This document shows, piece by piece, positions 28,396-37,794 of a stretch of 64,000 nucleotides of DNA. Every line of letters begins with the position of its first letter. Position 1 is the stretch's first letter. The DNA is taken from positions 1-64,000 of the forward strand of contig JALOTZ010000007.1 of assembly GCA_025457615.1 (NCBI GenBank), in the 5' to 3' direction. Made by a program: the position numbers and the translations under genes. The notes under the pieces are model-generated. The model was not told where the DNA came from. It saw only the letters and a program-made list of their open reading frames with translations, and made no database searches. The DNA is from Verrucomicrobiota bacterium. GTDB taxonomy: Bacteria; Verrucomicrobiota; Verrucomicrobiia; Limisphaerales; DSYF01.

Positions 28396-30222
28396 ATGGT
28401 GGCGGGTTGGTTGAACATGGCCTTGGATCGAGCCGGGCGAATGCAGCGACGTTTGCGTTGGATTCGCCTGGGGTGGCTTTGCGCCGTGCTGGGGACGGGC
28501 AGCGGGATGGCGAGCGCATCAGCCGCCTCGTTCACCGCCGCGATCGAGCCGGAAACTGTGGCGGTCGGGGATACCGCCGCGCTCAAGCTGGTTTTCGAAG
28601 GCTCCGGCCAGATCCAGCTCACCCAGATCCCCAATCTGCCTGGTCTGGTCATCAGCGGCCCGCAGCAGGGACGGTCGATCAACATCGTCAACGGCCAGCG
28701 GACGGAATCGGTGAACGCGACTTATTTTCTGCGGCCCACGCAACCCGGCGAGTTTGTGATCCCGGTTTTGACCGCGACCATCGGCGGGCAGGAGTTTCGG
28801 AGTCCGGCCCTGCGGTTGGTGGCGGTCCAGGCCACCCAGGGCGGTGACGGCCAATCGCTGGCGCTCCTGCGGTTGGTGGTGCCCCGGGAAAGGTTTTACG
28901 TGGGGGAAAGCGTGGTGTTGGAACTGCAATTGATCCTGCAGGGCCATGCGTCCAATCCCTCCGAATTCGGCATGCCCAACTTCTCGGGGCAGGGTTGGAC
29001 TGCCGGGCCGCCGATGCAGGGCCAGATGCGCCAGGCCCAGCAGGGCCACCAGGTGGTGACCGTGTATCCCATCCGGATTCCCATCACCCCGCTTCAGCCC
29101 GGCTCCCTCACCCTCGGGCCGGTGAACAGCAGCGTCGTGGTGCAACTCCCCGCGCCAGCGCGCCGGAACGATCCGTTCGGAGGTTTCGACTTCGGCTTGT
29201 TCCAGCGCAGCGAACCGCGACGGGTTCCCCTTTCGTTGCCGGCGCACACGGTCGAGGTGTTGGCGCTGCCCACCAACCACGTTCCCCGAAGCTTCACGGG
29301 CGCCCTTGGGCAGTTCGACATGGCGGTGTCCGTGGGGCCGACCAATGTGACCGTCGGCGACCCCATCACCCTGCGCGTGCAGGTTTCCGGCAACGGCAAT
29401 CTCAGCGCCCTGGCATTGCCACAACGGCTGGTCAGCGGTGACTTCAAGACTTACGAACCGGAAACCAAACTCGAGACCACCGATGACTTCGGGTTGGCCG
29501 GGATGAAGACCGTGGAGCAGATCATCATCCCGGAAAACACCGAAGTGCGCGAGGTGCCCGCCATCGAGTTCAGCTTCTTTGATCCGACCGCGGGCGCCTA
29601 CCGCACGTTGACGCATCCGGCCACGCCGCTGCGCGTCATGCCCGCGGGTTCGCGCCCGGCGCCGGTGGTGGCGACGGGTGGGGGGGCGGGGGCGGACGAA
29701 GCTCCGCGCCAGGACATCGTGCACATCAAACCGCGGCTGGACGCGCCGGCGGCCCGCCCCTCGGGGGGGTTGCTGGGACCGCGATTCTTGATCTGGAATG
29801 GGGCGCCTTTGCTCGCCTGGCTGGGGGCGGTGGTTTGGCGCAAGCGCGCGGAGACGCTGGGACGCAATCCACGGCTCCGCCGCAGACAGGCGGTGAAGCG
29901 CCTCGTGGCGGAGGGGCTGAAGGAACTGGAGGACTTGACGCGCCGCGGCGAGAGCGAGCGGTTCTACGAGGTGGGGTTTCACCTTTTGCAGGAGCAGATC
30001 GGGGTTGTGCTGGATCAGCCCGCCTTGGGGATCACGGAATCCGTGGTGGAAGAGAAGCTGGCGCCCCTGGGCCTGGGCGAACCCACCTTGAACCAGCTGC
30101 ACGAGTTGTTCCAGGCCTGCAACGTGGCGCGCTACGCCCCGACGCATGACCGGCAGGAACTTGCCGCGCTGCTCGGGAAGCTCAAGGTCTCGCTGGCCGC
30201 CTTGGAAAGGATTTCGGCATGA
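28396..30222 (+). CDS. BatD-like protein
   Basis: Signal peptide, SFTAAIEPETVAVGDTAALKLVFEGSGQIQLTQIPNLPGL, C-terminal TM; overlaps TPR gene. Confidence 0.8.
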   Translation: MVAGWLNMALDRAGRMQRRLRWIRLGWLCAVLGTGSGMASASAASFTAAIEPETVAVGDTAALKLVFEGSGQIQLTQIPNLPGLVISGPQQGRSINIVNGQRTESVNATYFLRPTQPGEFVIPVLTATIGGQEFRSPALRLVAVQATQGGDGQSLALLRLVVPRERFYVGESVVLELQLILQGHASNPSEFGMPNFSGQGWTAGPPMQGQMRQAQQGHQVVTVYPIRIPITPLQPGSLTLGPVNSSVVVQLPAPARRNDPFGGFDFGLFQRSEPRRVPLSLPAHTVEVLALPTNHVPRSFTGALGQFDMAVSVGPTNVTVGDPITLRVQVSGNGNLSALALPQRLVSGDFKTYEPETKLETTDDFGLAGMKTVEQIIIPENTEVREVPAIEFSFFDPTAGAYRTLTHPATPLRVMPAGSRPAPVVATGGGAGADEAPRQDIVHIKPRLDAPAARPSGGLLGPRFLIWNGAPLLAWLGAVVWRKRAETLGRNPRLRRRQAVKRLVAEGLKELEDLTRRGESERFYEVGFHLLQEQIGVVLDQPALGITESVVEEKLAPLGLGEPTLNQLHELFQACNVARYAPTHDRQELAALLGKLKVSLAALERISA

Positions 30223-30956
30223 GGAGTGGCCTGGTGCTGGTGCTGACGGTTGGGTGGCTGCGGTCGGTCCACGGCGCAGCGACGGATTCGGCGGCGTTCG
30301 AACAGGCCAACCAGCTTTACGAGGAGGGACGCTACCAGGAGGCGATCGGGCAATACGAAGCCCTGGCAACGCGGCATTCCTCCGGGGCGGTTCACTTCAA
30401 CCTGGGCAACGCCTACTTCAAGTCCGGCCAGCTCGGCGAGGCCCTGGCCCACTATCTCCAAGCCGAGCGCTTCTCGCCGCGGGATCCCGATGTGGCGGCC
30501 AACCTGCGATTTGCCCGGGAGCGGGTCACCGGCCCCAGCTACAAGCCCGGCTGGTTCGCCCGCAAAGCCCAGAGCCTCACGGGCAGGGAATGGGCGGCCG
30601 CGGCCACTGCCGCTGTCTGGCTGTTCTTCGGACTTCTTTCCGCAGGCCAGTTGCAGCGGGGTTGGCGCCCTCTCCTGCGCCCTTGGACCGGCGTGGCGGG
30701 CACCCTCGCAGCCGCCGTGGTGGCGACGGCCCTCTGGGTCGCGCATTTCAATGCCGACCGCCCCGTGGCGGTGGTGACCCAACGGGAGGCCGTGATGCGA
30801 CTGGGCCCCTTGGAAGAATCCCAGAGCGCCGGCACGCTCCAGGATGGAGCGGAACTCCGGATCCTGGATCGCAAGGACACCTGGGTGCAGGTGACGGCCG
30901 ACGGTCGGCAAAGGGGTTGGTTGCCATCCGCCGCCGTGCAGGAAATCCAGCCCTGA
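30219..30956 (+). CDS. TPR + SH3-domain protein (BatE-like)
   Basis: ANQLYEEGRYQEAIGQYEAL...HFNLGNAYFKSGQLGEAL; TM helices; C-terminal SH3-like AVMRLGPLEESQSAGTLQDG. Confidence 0.75.
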   Translation: MRSGLVLVLTVGWLRSVHGAATDSAAFEQANQLYEEGRYQEAIGQYEALATRHSSGAVHFNLGNAYFKSGQLGEALAHYLQAERFSPRDPDVAANLRFARERVTGPSYKPGWFARKAQSLTGREWAAAATAAVWLFFGLLSAGQLQRGWRPLLRPWTGVAGTLAAAVVATALWVAHFNADRPVAVVTQREAVMRLGPLEESQSAGTLQDGAELRILDRKDTWVQVTADGRQRGWLPSAAVQEIQP

Positions 30957-30965
30957 GGGACGCCC

Positions 30966-33752
30966 TCAATGCACCAAGGCTGCGGGTGCGCCGGTCTTGG
31001 CGCCCTCGAGACACTTTCGCAGCAGGCGGGCGAGGTCCTGCGGTGGATAAGGCTTGGCCAGGAACGCGATGTCCGCGTCGTCCTCGATCGATCCGATGGT
31101 GTCGGGGCTGTAACCGCTGCTGAGAATGACCTTCAAGTCCGGGCGGCGCTTGCGGAACTGTTCGACCAGTTCGTGCCCGTTCATGCCGCCGGGCATGACC
31201 ACGTCGCTGAGCATGAGGTCGAAGCGTCCGTCCTGCTCTTCCCAGAGGGCGAGCGCTTCGCTGCCCGATTGCGCCACAAACACCTTGTAGTTGAGATTGC
31301 GCAGGATTTCCGTCACCAGCTCGCGCACGTCCTCCTCGTCCTCGACCAGCAGGATGTGCTCCTGATTGCCGACCGGCATTCCGCGATCCGGGGCTTCCTC
31401 CGTCAGCACCTCGGCGGCAGTTGCGGCGGTGGGGATATAGATCCGGAACGTCGTGCCCGCGCCCGGCTTGCTCTCGACATCAATCCAGCCCCGGTGCTGT
31501 TTGACGATCCCAAACACGGTGGCCAGGCCGAGGCCGGTGCCTTTTCCGAACTCCTTGGTGGAAAAGAACGGTTCGAAGATGCGCGAGAGGGTCTGCGCGT
31601 CCATGCCACACCCGGTATCGGTCACGGTCAAACACACGAACGGGCCGGGCCGGGCGTCCACATGGTGCTTGACGTATTCGGCGTCGATCTCGACCACGCC
31701 GGTGCGGATGAGCAGCGACTTGGCGCGGGCCTTGCCGTTGTCGGCCATGGCGTCGCGGGCATTGACCGCCAGGTTCATGACGACCTGCTCGATCATGCCG
31801 GCGTCGGCCTCGATGGCCGGCAGGGATTCGTTCCACTCGGACTGCAGGGTGATGTCTTCGCCGAGCATGCGACCCAGCATGTTGCTCAGGTTCTGCAGCA
31901 GATCGTTCAGGTCGATGATGCGCGGGCGGATCAGTTGCTTGCGTCCGAACAGCAGGAGCTGGCGGGTCAGCGTGGCGGCGCGCTTGGCGGCGTCCGAGAT
32001 CTGATGCAGCGGCCGCTGCAACTCCTCGTCGGACGGGCGTTCCTCGATGAGGCTGTCGGCGTAGCCGATGATGACGGTCAGGATGTTGTTGAAATCATGC
32101 GCCACGCCGGCGGCCAGTTGTCCGATGGATTCCAGTTTTTGCGAGTGCCGGAACTGCGCCTCGAGGCTGACCATTTCGGTGATGTCCTCGCCGTAGCAAT
32201 GAACGATGCGGTGTCCGGGGACGGGGAAGAACGACCAGGTGAGGGTGCGCTCGCCAATCTTGACCTCCTGCTGCAGGTGGCTTTGGCCGGTCTCCAGGCA
32301 ATTGCGCACGACGGCATCCGCGCGGGGCGGCAGGATTTCGCGGATTTCCGTTTTCTGCAGCTCCTGCACCAATCGGTTGGCGGCTTCGTTGGCGTAGGTC
32401 AGTTCCGCCTCGGCTCCGAATTCCAGCACCGGGTTGGGGTTCACCTTGGGAAAGGCCGCCAGGCGCTGGATTTGCAGTTTGGCGTGCCGGCGGTCGGTGA
32501 CATCCGCCAGGTTGCCGGAGGCGCCCGTCACGGACCCGTCGGGAGCCAGGGCGGGCTGCATGAAGACCTCGACCCAGCGCGCCTTGCCGGAGGCGGTGAG
32601 GAAGCGGGCTTCGAACCGGCAGAAGTCGAGTTTGCGGTTCATCAGCGAGAGGAACACATGCCGGCAGCGTTCGCGATCCTCCTCGTGGATGTATTCCAGC
32701 AGGTAGGTGCCCACCGTTTGCTTCACGTGGAACCCGGTCATGCTGGTCCAGGAGGAGTTCAGGAAGGTCCAATGCCCGAATTCATCCACCTGGAAGATGA
32801 TATCGCGGATGTTCTCGATGACCTTCTGATAGCGGACCTCGTTCTTGCTCAGTTCCTCCTCGGAGCGCTTGCGGTCCACGCACAGGGCGATGCCGTTGGC
32901 CACCGAACCCAGGTCGTGCTCGATCTGTTCGGGAAATGGCGAGGTGCTGGCCAGCAGGATGACGCCCACCAGTCGGCCCTCGATCAGGAGCGGATAGGCC
33001 AGCAGCGCGGTCATCTTGAGCTTCATGGCCAGCACCCGGTCTCGCACCCGGGCCTCATGAAGCACCTCGTTGATCCGCAAGGGCCGCCCCGCGGACAAGG
33101 CCTTCTCGTCGAATTGCAGGAGAGGCGAGTGTTCACCGACGCCGGTCACCCACGCGTGCTCGCCCGCGGCCGCTCGCAATTGCAGCTGGCTTTCGCCCTG
33201 TGTCGTCCACACTTGGGCCAGTTCAACACTCAGGAAGCGGGTCATGGCCCGCGTGCAGCGCTCGAGGATGCTGTCCAGGGAATCGCGTCCGGTCACCGCC
33301 AGTCCGATCTCGGCGCCAAAGGCCGAAAGGCGCGCCTGTTCAAACGCCACCGCCGCCGCCGCGCGTTTGCGCTGGATCGAGTAGCGGATGCTTCGCTCCA
33401 AGCCGGCCGGCGCCAGCTCCCGTTTGACCAGGTAATCGTCCGCCCCCGCCTCCATCGCCGCCAGATCGACACTCAACTCTCCCGTGCCGGTCAACAAGAT
33501 GATCGGGACCTGGCATCCCGCCGCCTTGGCGGTCCTCAACAGCTCAATCCCGTCGTCGGGACCCAACCGATAGTCCACCAGGCAGACGTCGTGACGGTTC
33601 TGCTGGAGGGTCTCGAGGGCGTCGCGGTAGGTCCGCACCCATTCCAGGACGTAGCGGCCTCCCGGCAGCTCCTCGAAATGGCCGCGCGCCAGGATGAAAT
33701 CGTCCTCATCATCCTCCACCAACAGCACCTTGATGGTCTCCGCGCGTGTCAT
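30966..33752 (-). CDS. Hybrid histidine kinase (REC-GAF-PAS-HisKA-HATPase-REC)
   Basis: N-terminal VLLVEDDEDDF, ...LAAGVAHDFNNILTVI H-box, NLAVNARDAM, GTGLGLATVFG, C-terminal HILLVEDEEDV...LSDVVMPGGMNG. Confidence 0.92.
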   Translation of the reverse strand: MTRAETIKVLLVEDDEDDFILARGHFEELPGGRYVLEWVRTYRDALETLQQNRHDVCLVDYRLGPDDGIELLRTAKAAGCQVPIILLTGTGELSVDLAAMEAGADDYLVKRELAPAGLERSIRYSIQRKRAAAAVAFEQARLSAFGAEIGLAVTGRDSLDSILERCTRAMTRFLSVELAQVWTTQGESQLQLRAAAGEHAWVTGVGEHSPLLQFDEKALSAGRPLRINEVLHEARVRDRVLAMKLKMTALLAYPLLIEGRLVGVILLASTSPFPEQIEHDLGSVANGIALCVDRKRSEEELSKNEVRYQKVIENIRDIIFQVDEFGHWTFLNSSWTSMTGFHVKQTVGTYLLEYIHEEDRERCRHVFLSLMNRKLDFCRFEARFLTASGKARWVEVFMQPALAPDGSVTGASGNLADVTDRRHAKLQIQRLAAFPKVNPNPVLEFGAEAELTYANEAANRLVQELQKTEIREILPPRADAVVRNCLETGQSHLQQEVKIGERTLTWSFFPVPGHRIVHCYGEDITEMVSLEAQFRHSQKLESIGQLAAGVAHDFNNILTVIIGYADSLIEERPSDEELQRPLHQISDAAKRAATLTRQLLLFGRKQLIRPRIIDLNDLLQNLSNMLGRMLGEDITLQSEWNESLPAIEADAGMIEQVVMNLAVNARDAMADNGKARAKSLLIRTGVVEIDAEYVKHHVDARPGPFVCLTVTDTGCGMDAQTLSRIFEPFFSTKEFGKGTGLGLATVFGIVKQHRGWIDVESKPGAGTTFRIYIPTAATAAEVLTEEAPDRGMPVGNQEHILLVEDEEDVRELVTEILRNLNYKVFVAQSGSEALALWEEQDGRFDLMLSDVVMPGGMNGHELVEQFRKRRPDLKVILSSGYSPDTIGSIEDDADIAFLAKPYPPQDLARLLRKCLEGAKTGAPAALVH

Positions 33753-33753
33753 G

Positions 33754-34218
33754 TCATGCTTTGTGTCCGACGGGCTCCGGAAGGTGAACCGTGTCGAACC
33801 AATACTCGGTCAACCGCTTCATCAGGCGCACCAGGTCGGCAAAGGCGGCCGGCTTGGTCACAAAGGAATTCGCCCCCAGCTCATACATCTGGTGAATGTC
33901 GGTGTCCGCCCTCGAAGTGGTGAACACCACCACGGGGATGCGGCGCAGGACAGCGTCGGACCGGATCTCGCGCAGCACCTCCCGCCCGTCCTTCAACGGC
34001 ATGTTCAAATCGAGCAGGATCAGCTCGGGACGGGGCGCATCCGGCTGGTTGGCGTAGGACCCGGTGCCTTTGAGATAGTCCAGCAGCATCTGGCCATCCT
34101 CGGCAAAGAGCAGGTGGTGCGGCACCGCGGCCTCCGCCAGGGCTTCTCGCACCAGCAGCCGGTCGTCCACATCGTCATCGGCCATCAGGATCACCCGGTT
34201 GGTTCTGGATGGATTCAT
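33754..34218 (-). CDS. Response regulator (Rcp1-like single REC domain)
   Basis: VILMADDDVDDRLLVREAL, LILLDLNMPLKDGREVL, VVVFTTS. Confidence 0.9.
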   Translation of the reverse strand: MNPSRTNRVILMADDDVDDRLLVREALAEAAVPHHLLFAEDGQMLLDYLKGTGSYANQPDAPRPELILLDLNMPLKDGREVLREIRSDAVLRRIPVVVFTTSRADTDIHQMYELGANSFVTKPAAFADLVRLMKRLTEYWFDTVHLPEPVGHKA

Positions 34219-36125
34219 GTTTTTGCTCCCTTCGGGGATGGCTGGCGCAGGGGGAGCAACACGATGAAGGTCGCCCCCTCGCCGGGTTTGCTCCGCGCCG
34301 TGATGGAGCCGCCGTGCCGCGTGACGATCTTGCGGCAGACCGCCAGGCCGATGCCCGTGCCTTCGTATTCGCTCTGCGAATGCAGGCGTTGAAAGACCAC
34401 AAAGAGCCGCTTCACGTAGGCCTCATCGAACCCGATGCCGTTGTCCGACACCGTCAGCTCGCACAGCTCGCGCTTGGTCAGCCAGCGGGTGTTGCCGGAG
34501 TAATCGTTGGGTTCACCCGCCTCGGTGATGATCCGGGCCGAGAGGGAGACGCGCGGCTGGTTGCCCGGGGGCTGGAACTTCAGCGCGTTGCCGATGAGGT
34601 TCTGCAGGAGCTGCCGGATTTGCAGGGCATCCGCCTCGAGGGCGGGCAGTTCGCCAATGTCGATCTTCGCCCGGTTCTTCTCGATGCGCACTTCCAGGTC
34701 TTCCAGAACCTCGCGGACCACCGTCTTGAGCTCCACGCGGGTGAACGGTTGCGCGCGGGTCAGCACGCGCGAATACATCAGGAGTCCGTCGATGAGCCCC
34801 TGCATCCGGGCGGCCGCACTCTGCATCCGGGAAAGATAGTCGCAGGCCTCGGGGGTCAGGTCGTCGCCCAGGCGCGTGCGCAGCCGGTCCCCGAATGCCT
34901 GGATTTTGCGCAAGGGTTCCTGAAGATCGTGTGAGGCCACAAAGGCGAACTGTTCCAACTCCGAATTCGACCGGGCCAGCTCGCTCACCTTGGCGGCAAA
35001 CCGTTCATCCGCCTCCGTGCGCTCGGTCACATCCTTGAACATGAGCACCGTGCCCACCTGCCGCCCGGCCTCCGGGATGGGGGTTCGCAGCACCTCCACC
35101 GGGAAGGCCGATCCATCCTTGCGTTGAAAGACGACCGGGGCCGGGTGTGCAGTTCCCGGCGCGCGCAGGTCTTCCTCGTCACTGGGTCTGGGGACGGCGC
35201 GATCCGCGAACACCTCCGCTTCAGCCTTTCCGAGGAGTTCTTCCGTGGACCATCCCATCATGGAAGCGGCGGCGGGATTGACGAAGGTGATCCGCCCTTC
35301 CAGGTCGCAACTGCAGATCCCTTCCCCGGCACCGTTCAGGATGGACACGTAACGTTGTTGGAGTCGCTGGAGCTCGACGGTGCGGGCCTCCACATGCTTT
35401 TCCAGGCGGTCCTTGGACCGGGAGAGGGCGTCCTGTTCGCGGGCGAGCGACTTTTCCCGCGCCGCCAACTGGTCCATGCGCCCGGCCAGTTCGGACCGTT
35501 CGGCTTCGGCCGCCCTGGCTCGGTCCGTGGCGGTTTTCGCCTCGCCTTTCCAGAACTCGACAGCGGCGGTCGCGCTGCTGAGCTTGACCTGCAGCTCAGC
35601 AAGGTTGCGGGAGAAGTCCGTCCGCGCCCGTTCCGTCGAGGTCAGCAGCGAGGTCCCCCACAGGCGGACGGTGCGCAAGGCCAGCAGGATCAACAGGGCC
35701 CACACAACGACCAGCAACAGCGCCGGGCCAGTCGCCGCCTGCCACGCCCGCTCATTGCTCGAACCAAAAAGGAACTCGGAAGGGCTGGTGGTGGCCACGA
35801 CCGGGTGGATGGCCAGGACTTCCTGAAGAATCCACATGGTTCCCGCCACCGTGGACCCGATGGCCGCCACCACCGCCGCCAGCACCCAGCTCAACACGGG
35901 GACAGGGTCTTTGTCCACCGTATCGGTCGGTTCGACCGGGACGGCCAGCACTTGCGTTAATCCACCAGCCTGCGACACGCTTGGAAAACCTCCTGACTCG
36001 CAATCTCCGCTGTTCTTGCGGCACCCCGGCCTGGGTCGGGAACCGCATTGTGGCTTCCAAGCCAGCAACTTCAGAACCAAGCCATGGCTCTGGGCGTGCG
36101 CCTGCGGGAGAGATTTACATTCCAT
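34215..36125 (-). CDS. Membrane PAS sensor histidine kinase
   Basis: Two TM helices, PAS, FAFVASHDLQEPLRKIQAFGDRL H-box, NALKFQPP, DNGIGFDEAYVKRLFVVFQRLHSQSEYEGTGIGLAVCRKI; start uncertain. Confidence 0.9.
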   Translation of the reverse strand: MECKSLPQAHAQSHGLVLKLLAWKPQCGSRPRPGCRKNSGDCESGGFPSVSQAGGLTQVLAVPVEPTDTVDKDPVPVLSWVLAAVVAAIGSTVAGTMWILQEVLAIHPVVATTSPSEFLFGSSNERAWQAATGPALLLVVVWALLILLALRTVRLWGTSLLTSTERARTDFSRNLAELQVKLSSATAAVEFWKGEAKTATDRARAAEAERSELAGRMDQLAAREKSLAREQDALSRSKDRLEKHVEARTVELQRLQQRYVSILNGAGEGICSCDLEGRITFVNPAAASMMGWSTEELLGKAEAEVFADRAVPRPSDEEDLRAPGTAHPAPVVFQRKDGSAFPVEVLRTPIPEAGRQVGTVLMFKDVTERTEADERFAAKVSELARSNSELEQFAFVASHDLQEPLRKIQAFGDRLRTRLGDDLTPEACDYLSRMQSAAARMQGLIDGLLMYSRVLTRAQPFTRVELKTVVREVLEDLEVRIEKNRAKIDIGELPALEADALQIRQLLQNLIGNALKFQPPGNQPRVSLSARIITEAGEPNDYSGNTRWLTKRELCELTVSDNGIGFDEAYVKRLFVVFQRLHSQSEYEGTGIGLAVCRKIVTRHGGSITARSKPGEGATFIVLLPLRQPSPKGAKT

Positions 36126-36228
36126 CCCGATTGCCCTCTAATGGGCCAGAATTGAACAGGTCCGAGACATCCCGCTCCCGTCCGCCTTGCTTCCCCCCTC
36201 GACGGTTTGGGTTGGAGGTCAGGTTCGC

Positions 36229-37083
36229 GTGCCATTCACCCTGCTTGTGAAGGCTCCCTCCCAGAACCCGGATGCAGGTGCGCTGGGGGTGATCGCCGGC
36301 AACCGTACCCTGCCGCTGCTGCTGGCCCGGGAGGCCCGGCGCGCCGGCATCGGCAGGCTGGTCGGCGTGGCCTTCGAGGGCGAAACCGATCCGGCGTTCG
36401 CTGAACTCGTCGATGACATCGAATGGATCAGAGTGGGACAGCTCTCGAAGCTGATCCAGGCGTTCAAGACCCGCGGCGTGACCCGGTGTGTGATGGTGGG
36501 CCAGATTGCTCCCCGCAACCTGTTTGACCTGCGTCCGGACCTGCGCGCCATGGCCCTGCTGCTGCGGCTCAAGGAGAAGAACGCGCACACCTTGTTTGGC
36601 GGCATTGCCGAGGAACTGGCCCGGGAGGGCATCACGCTCGTCGAAGCCACGCCCTGGCTCCAGCCAGCCCTGCCGGGGAAGGGATTCCGCCTGGGGCCCC
36701 CGCTCAGTTCGCGGCAGCAGGCGGATGTCGCCTTCGCGCACCGGATCGCCCTCGAGATTTCCCGCCTGGACATCGGGCAGATTGTGGTGGTGAAGGATGG
36801 GGCTGTGCTGGCCGTGGAGGGGTTTGAGGGGACGGATGCCTGTCTGGCGCGGGGCGGCGAACTGGCCGGCAAGGATGGGGGGGCGGTGGCGGTCAAGGTG
36901 GCCAAGCCCGATCACGACATGCGGTTCGACATCCCGTGCATCGGGGCTCGCACCCTCGAGACGTGTGCCCGGGCGGGTGTGGCGGTCCTGGCCTTTGAGG
37001 CGGGTCGAAGCCTCTTGCTCGAACAAGAAACTTGCGAGCGACTGGCCAAAGCGCACAGAATCTCTCTCGCGACCCTCGACTGA
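36229..37083 (+). CDS. lpxI: UDP-2,3-diacylglucosamine pyrophosphatase LpxI (DUF1009)
   Basis: LGVIAGNRTLPLLLAREARRAG, MVGQIAPRNLFDLRPD, VAVKVAKPDHDMRFDIPCIG; GTG start preceded by GGAGGT. Confidence 0.85.
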   Translation: MPFTLLVKAPSQNPDAGALGVIAGNRTLPLLLAREARRAGIGRLVGVAFEGETDPAFAELVDDIEWIRVGQLSKLIQAFKTRGVTRCVMVGQIAPRNLFDLRPDLRAMALLLRLKEKNAHTLFGGIAEELAREGITLVEATPWLQPALPGKGFRLGPPLSSRQQADVAFAHRIALEISRLDIGQIVVVKDGAVLAVEGFEGTDACLARGGELAGKDGGAVAVKVAKPDHDMRFDIPCIGARTLETCARAGVAVLAFEAGRSLLLEQETCERLAKAHRISLATLD

Positions 37084-37112
37084 ACACCCGCGGGGAAGCT
37101 GATCCAGCAACC

Positions 37113-37619
37113 ATGTTAAGCTCACACGAAATCATCGCGTTCATGACGCCCGCCCTGGCCACGGAAATTCTCACCTGGGCCTACGAGGGTGAGAAGCCGC
37201 TCTACAAGGCCACCCTGGCCGCGGTGGCCGAAGCCCGCAAGGTTCGCGCTGTCTTCCTGGAGCGCCAACCCCGCTCCCAGCGGCACGCCGGCATGATCGA
37301 GATGCTGGCGAAGTCCCGGATGGAAGCCGCCGCGAGCACCCTTCTGCGAACCTGGCTCCTCAAGGGCCGGAAGAGCCTGCTGGTCGATTTCCTGGATGCG
37401 CTGGGGGTCGAGCACGAGGACGGCGTGGTGGATGATCTGCCCCCCTCCATGGACGAGGCCAGGCTGAAAGAGGCGGTGGACAAGGTGCTCCAAAAGCACC
37501 CTCACGAGGTGGTCGCCGTTTACCTCAACGCCTTCAACGGCATGAACGAAACAGGCTGGCCCGCGCTTAAGACCCTGCTCGAATCCGACCAGCGCCTCCA
37601 ACTCGGAGCCGCCGCCTGA
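37113..37619 (+). CDS. Hypothetical protein
   Basis: MLSSHEIIAFMTPALATEILTWAYEGEKPLYKATLAAVAEARKVRAVFLERQPR... Confidence 0.6.
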   Translation: MLSSHEIIAFMTPALATEILTWAYEGEKPLYKATLAAVAEARKVRAVFLERQPRSQRHAGMIEMLAKSRMEAAASTLLRTWLLKGRKSLLVDFLDALGVEHEDGVVDDLPPSMDEARLKEAVDKVLQKHPHEVVAVYLNAFNGMNETGWPALKTLLESDQRLQLGAAA

Positions 37620-37645
37620 CGTCGCCGCGCGATCAGGGCACCCCC

Positions 37646-37765
37646 GGCGACATCGCCCTTATTGGGCTGGCCGTCGCGACGGGCCGGAATCTGATTCTCA
37701 ACCTGAACGACCACGGCTTCACCGTCGTGCCCCAGCGCCGCACCATCGAGAGGGGGTTCGTCAAT
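37646..37765 (+). pseudogene. gnd: Remnant of 6-phosphogluconate dehydrogenase N-terminus
   Basis: Translation GDIALIGLAVATGRNLILNLNDHGFTVVPQRRTIERGFVN matches the Gnd N-terminus ([25 protein letters not shown]..NRT); no downstream domain. Confidence 0.75.
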
Positions 37766-37794
37766 CGTGCGGTTCCAGAAACTGGAACCCTGTC

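Noticed and set aside
30969-33923. 984-aa plus-strand ORF opposite the hybrid histidine kinase
   Set aside because: Antisense shadow ORF in GC-rich DNA; low-complexity composition and no domain, whereas the minus strand encodes clear REC/GAF/PAS/HK motifs.
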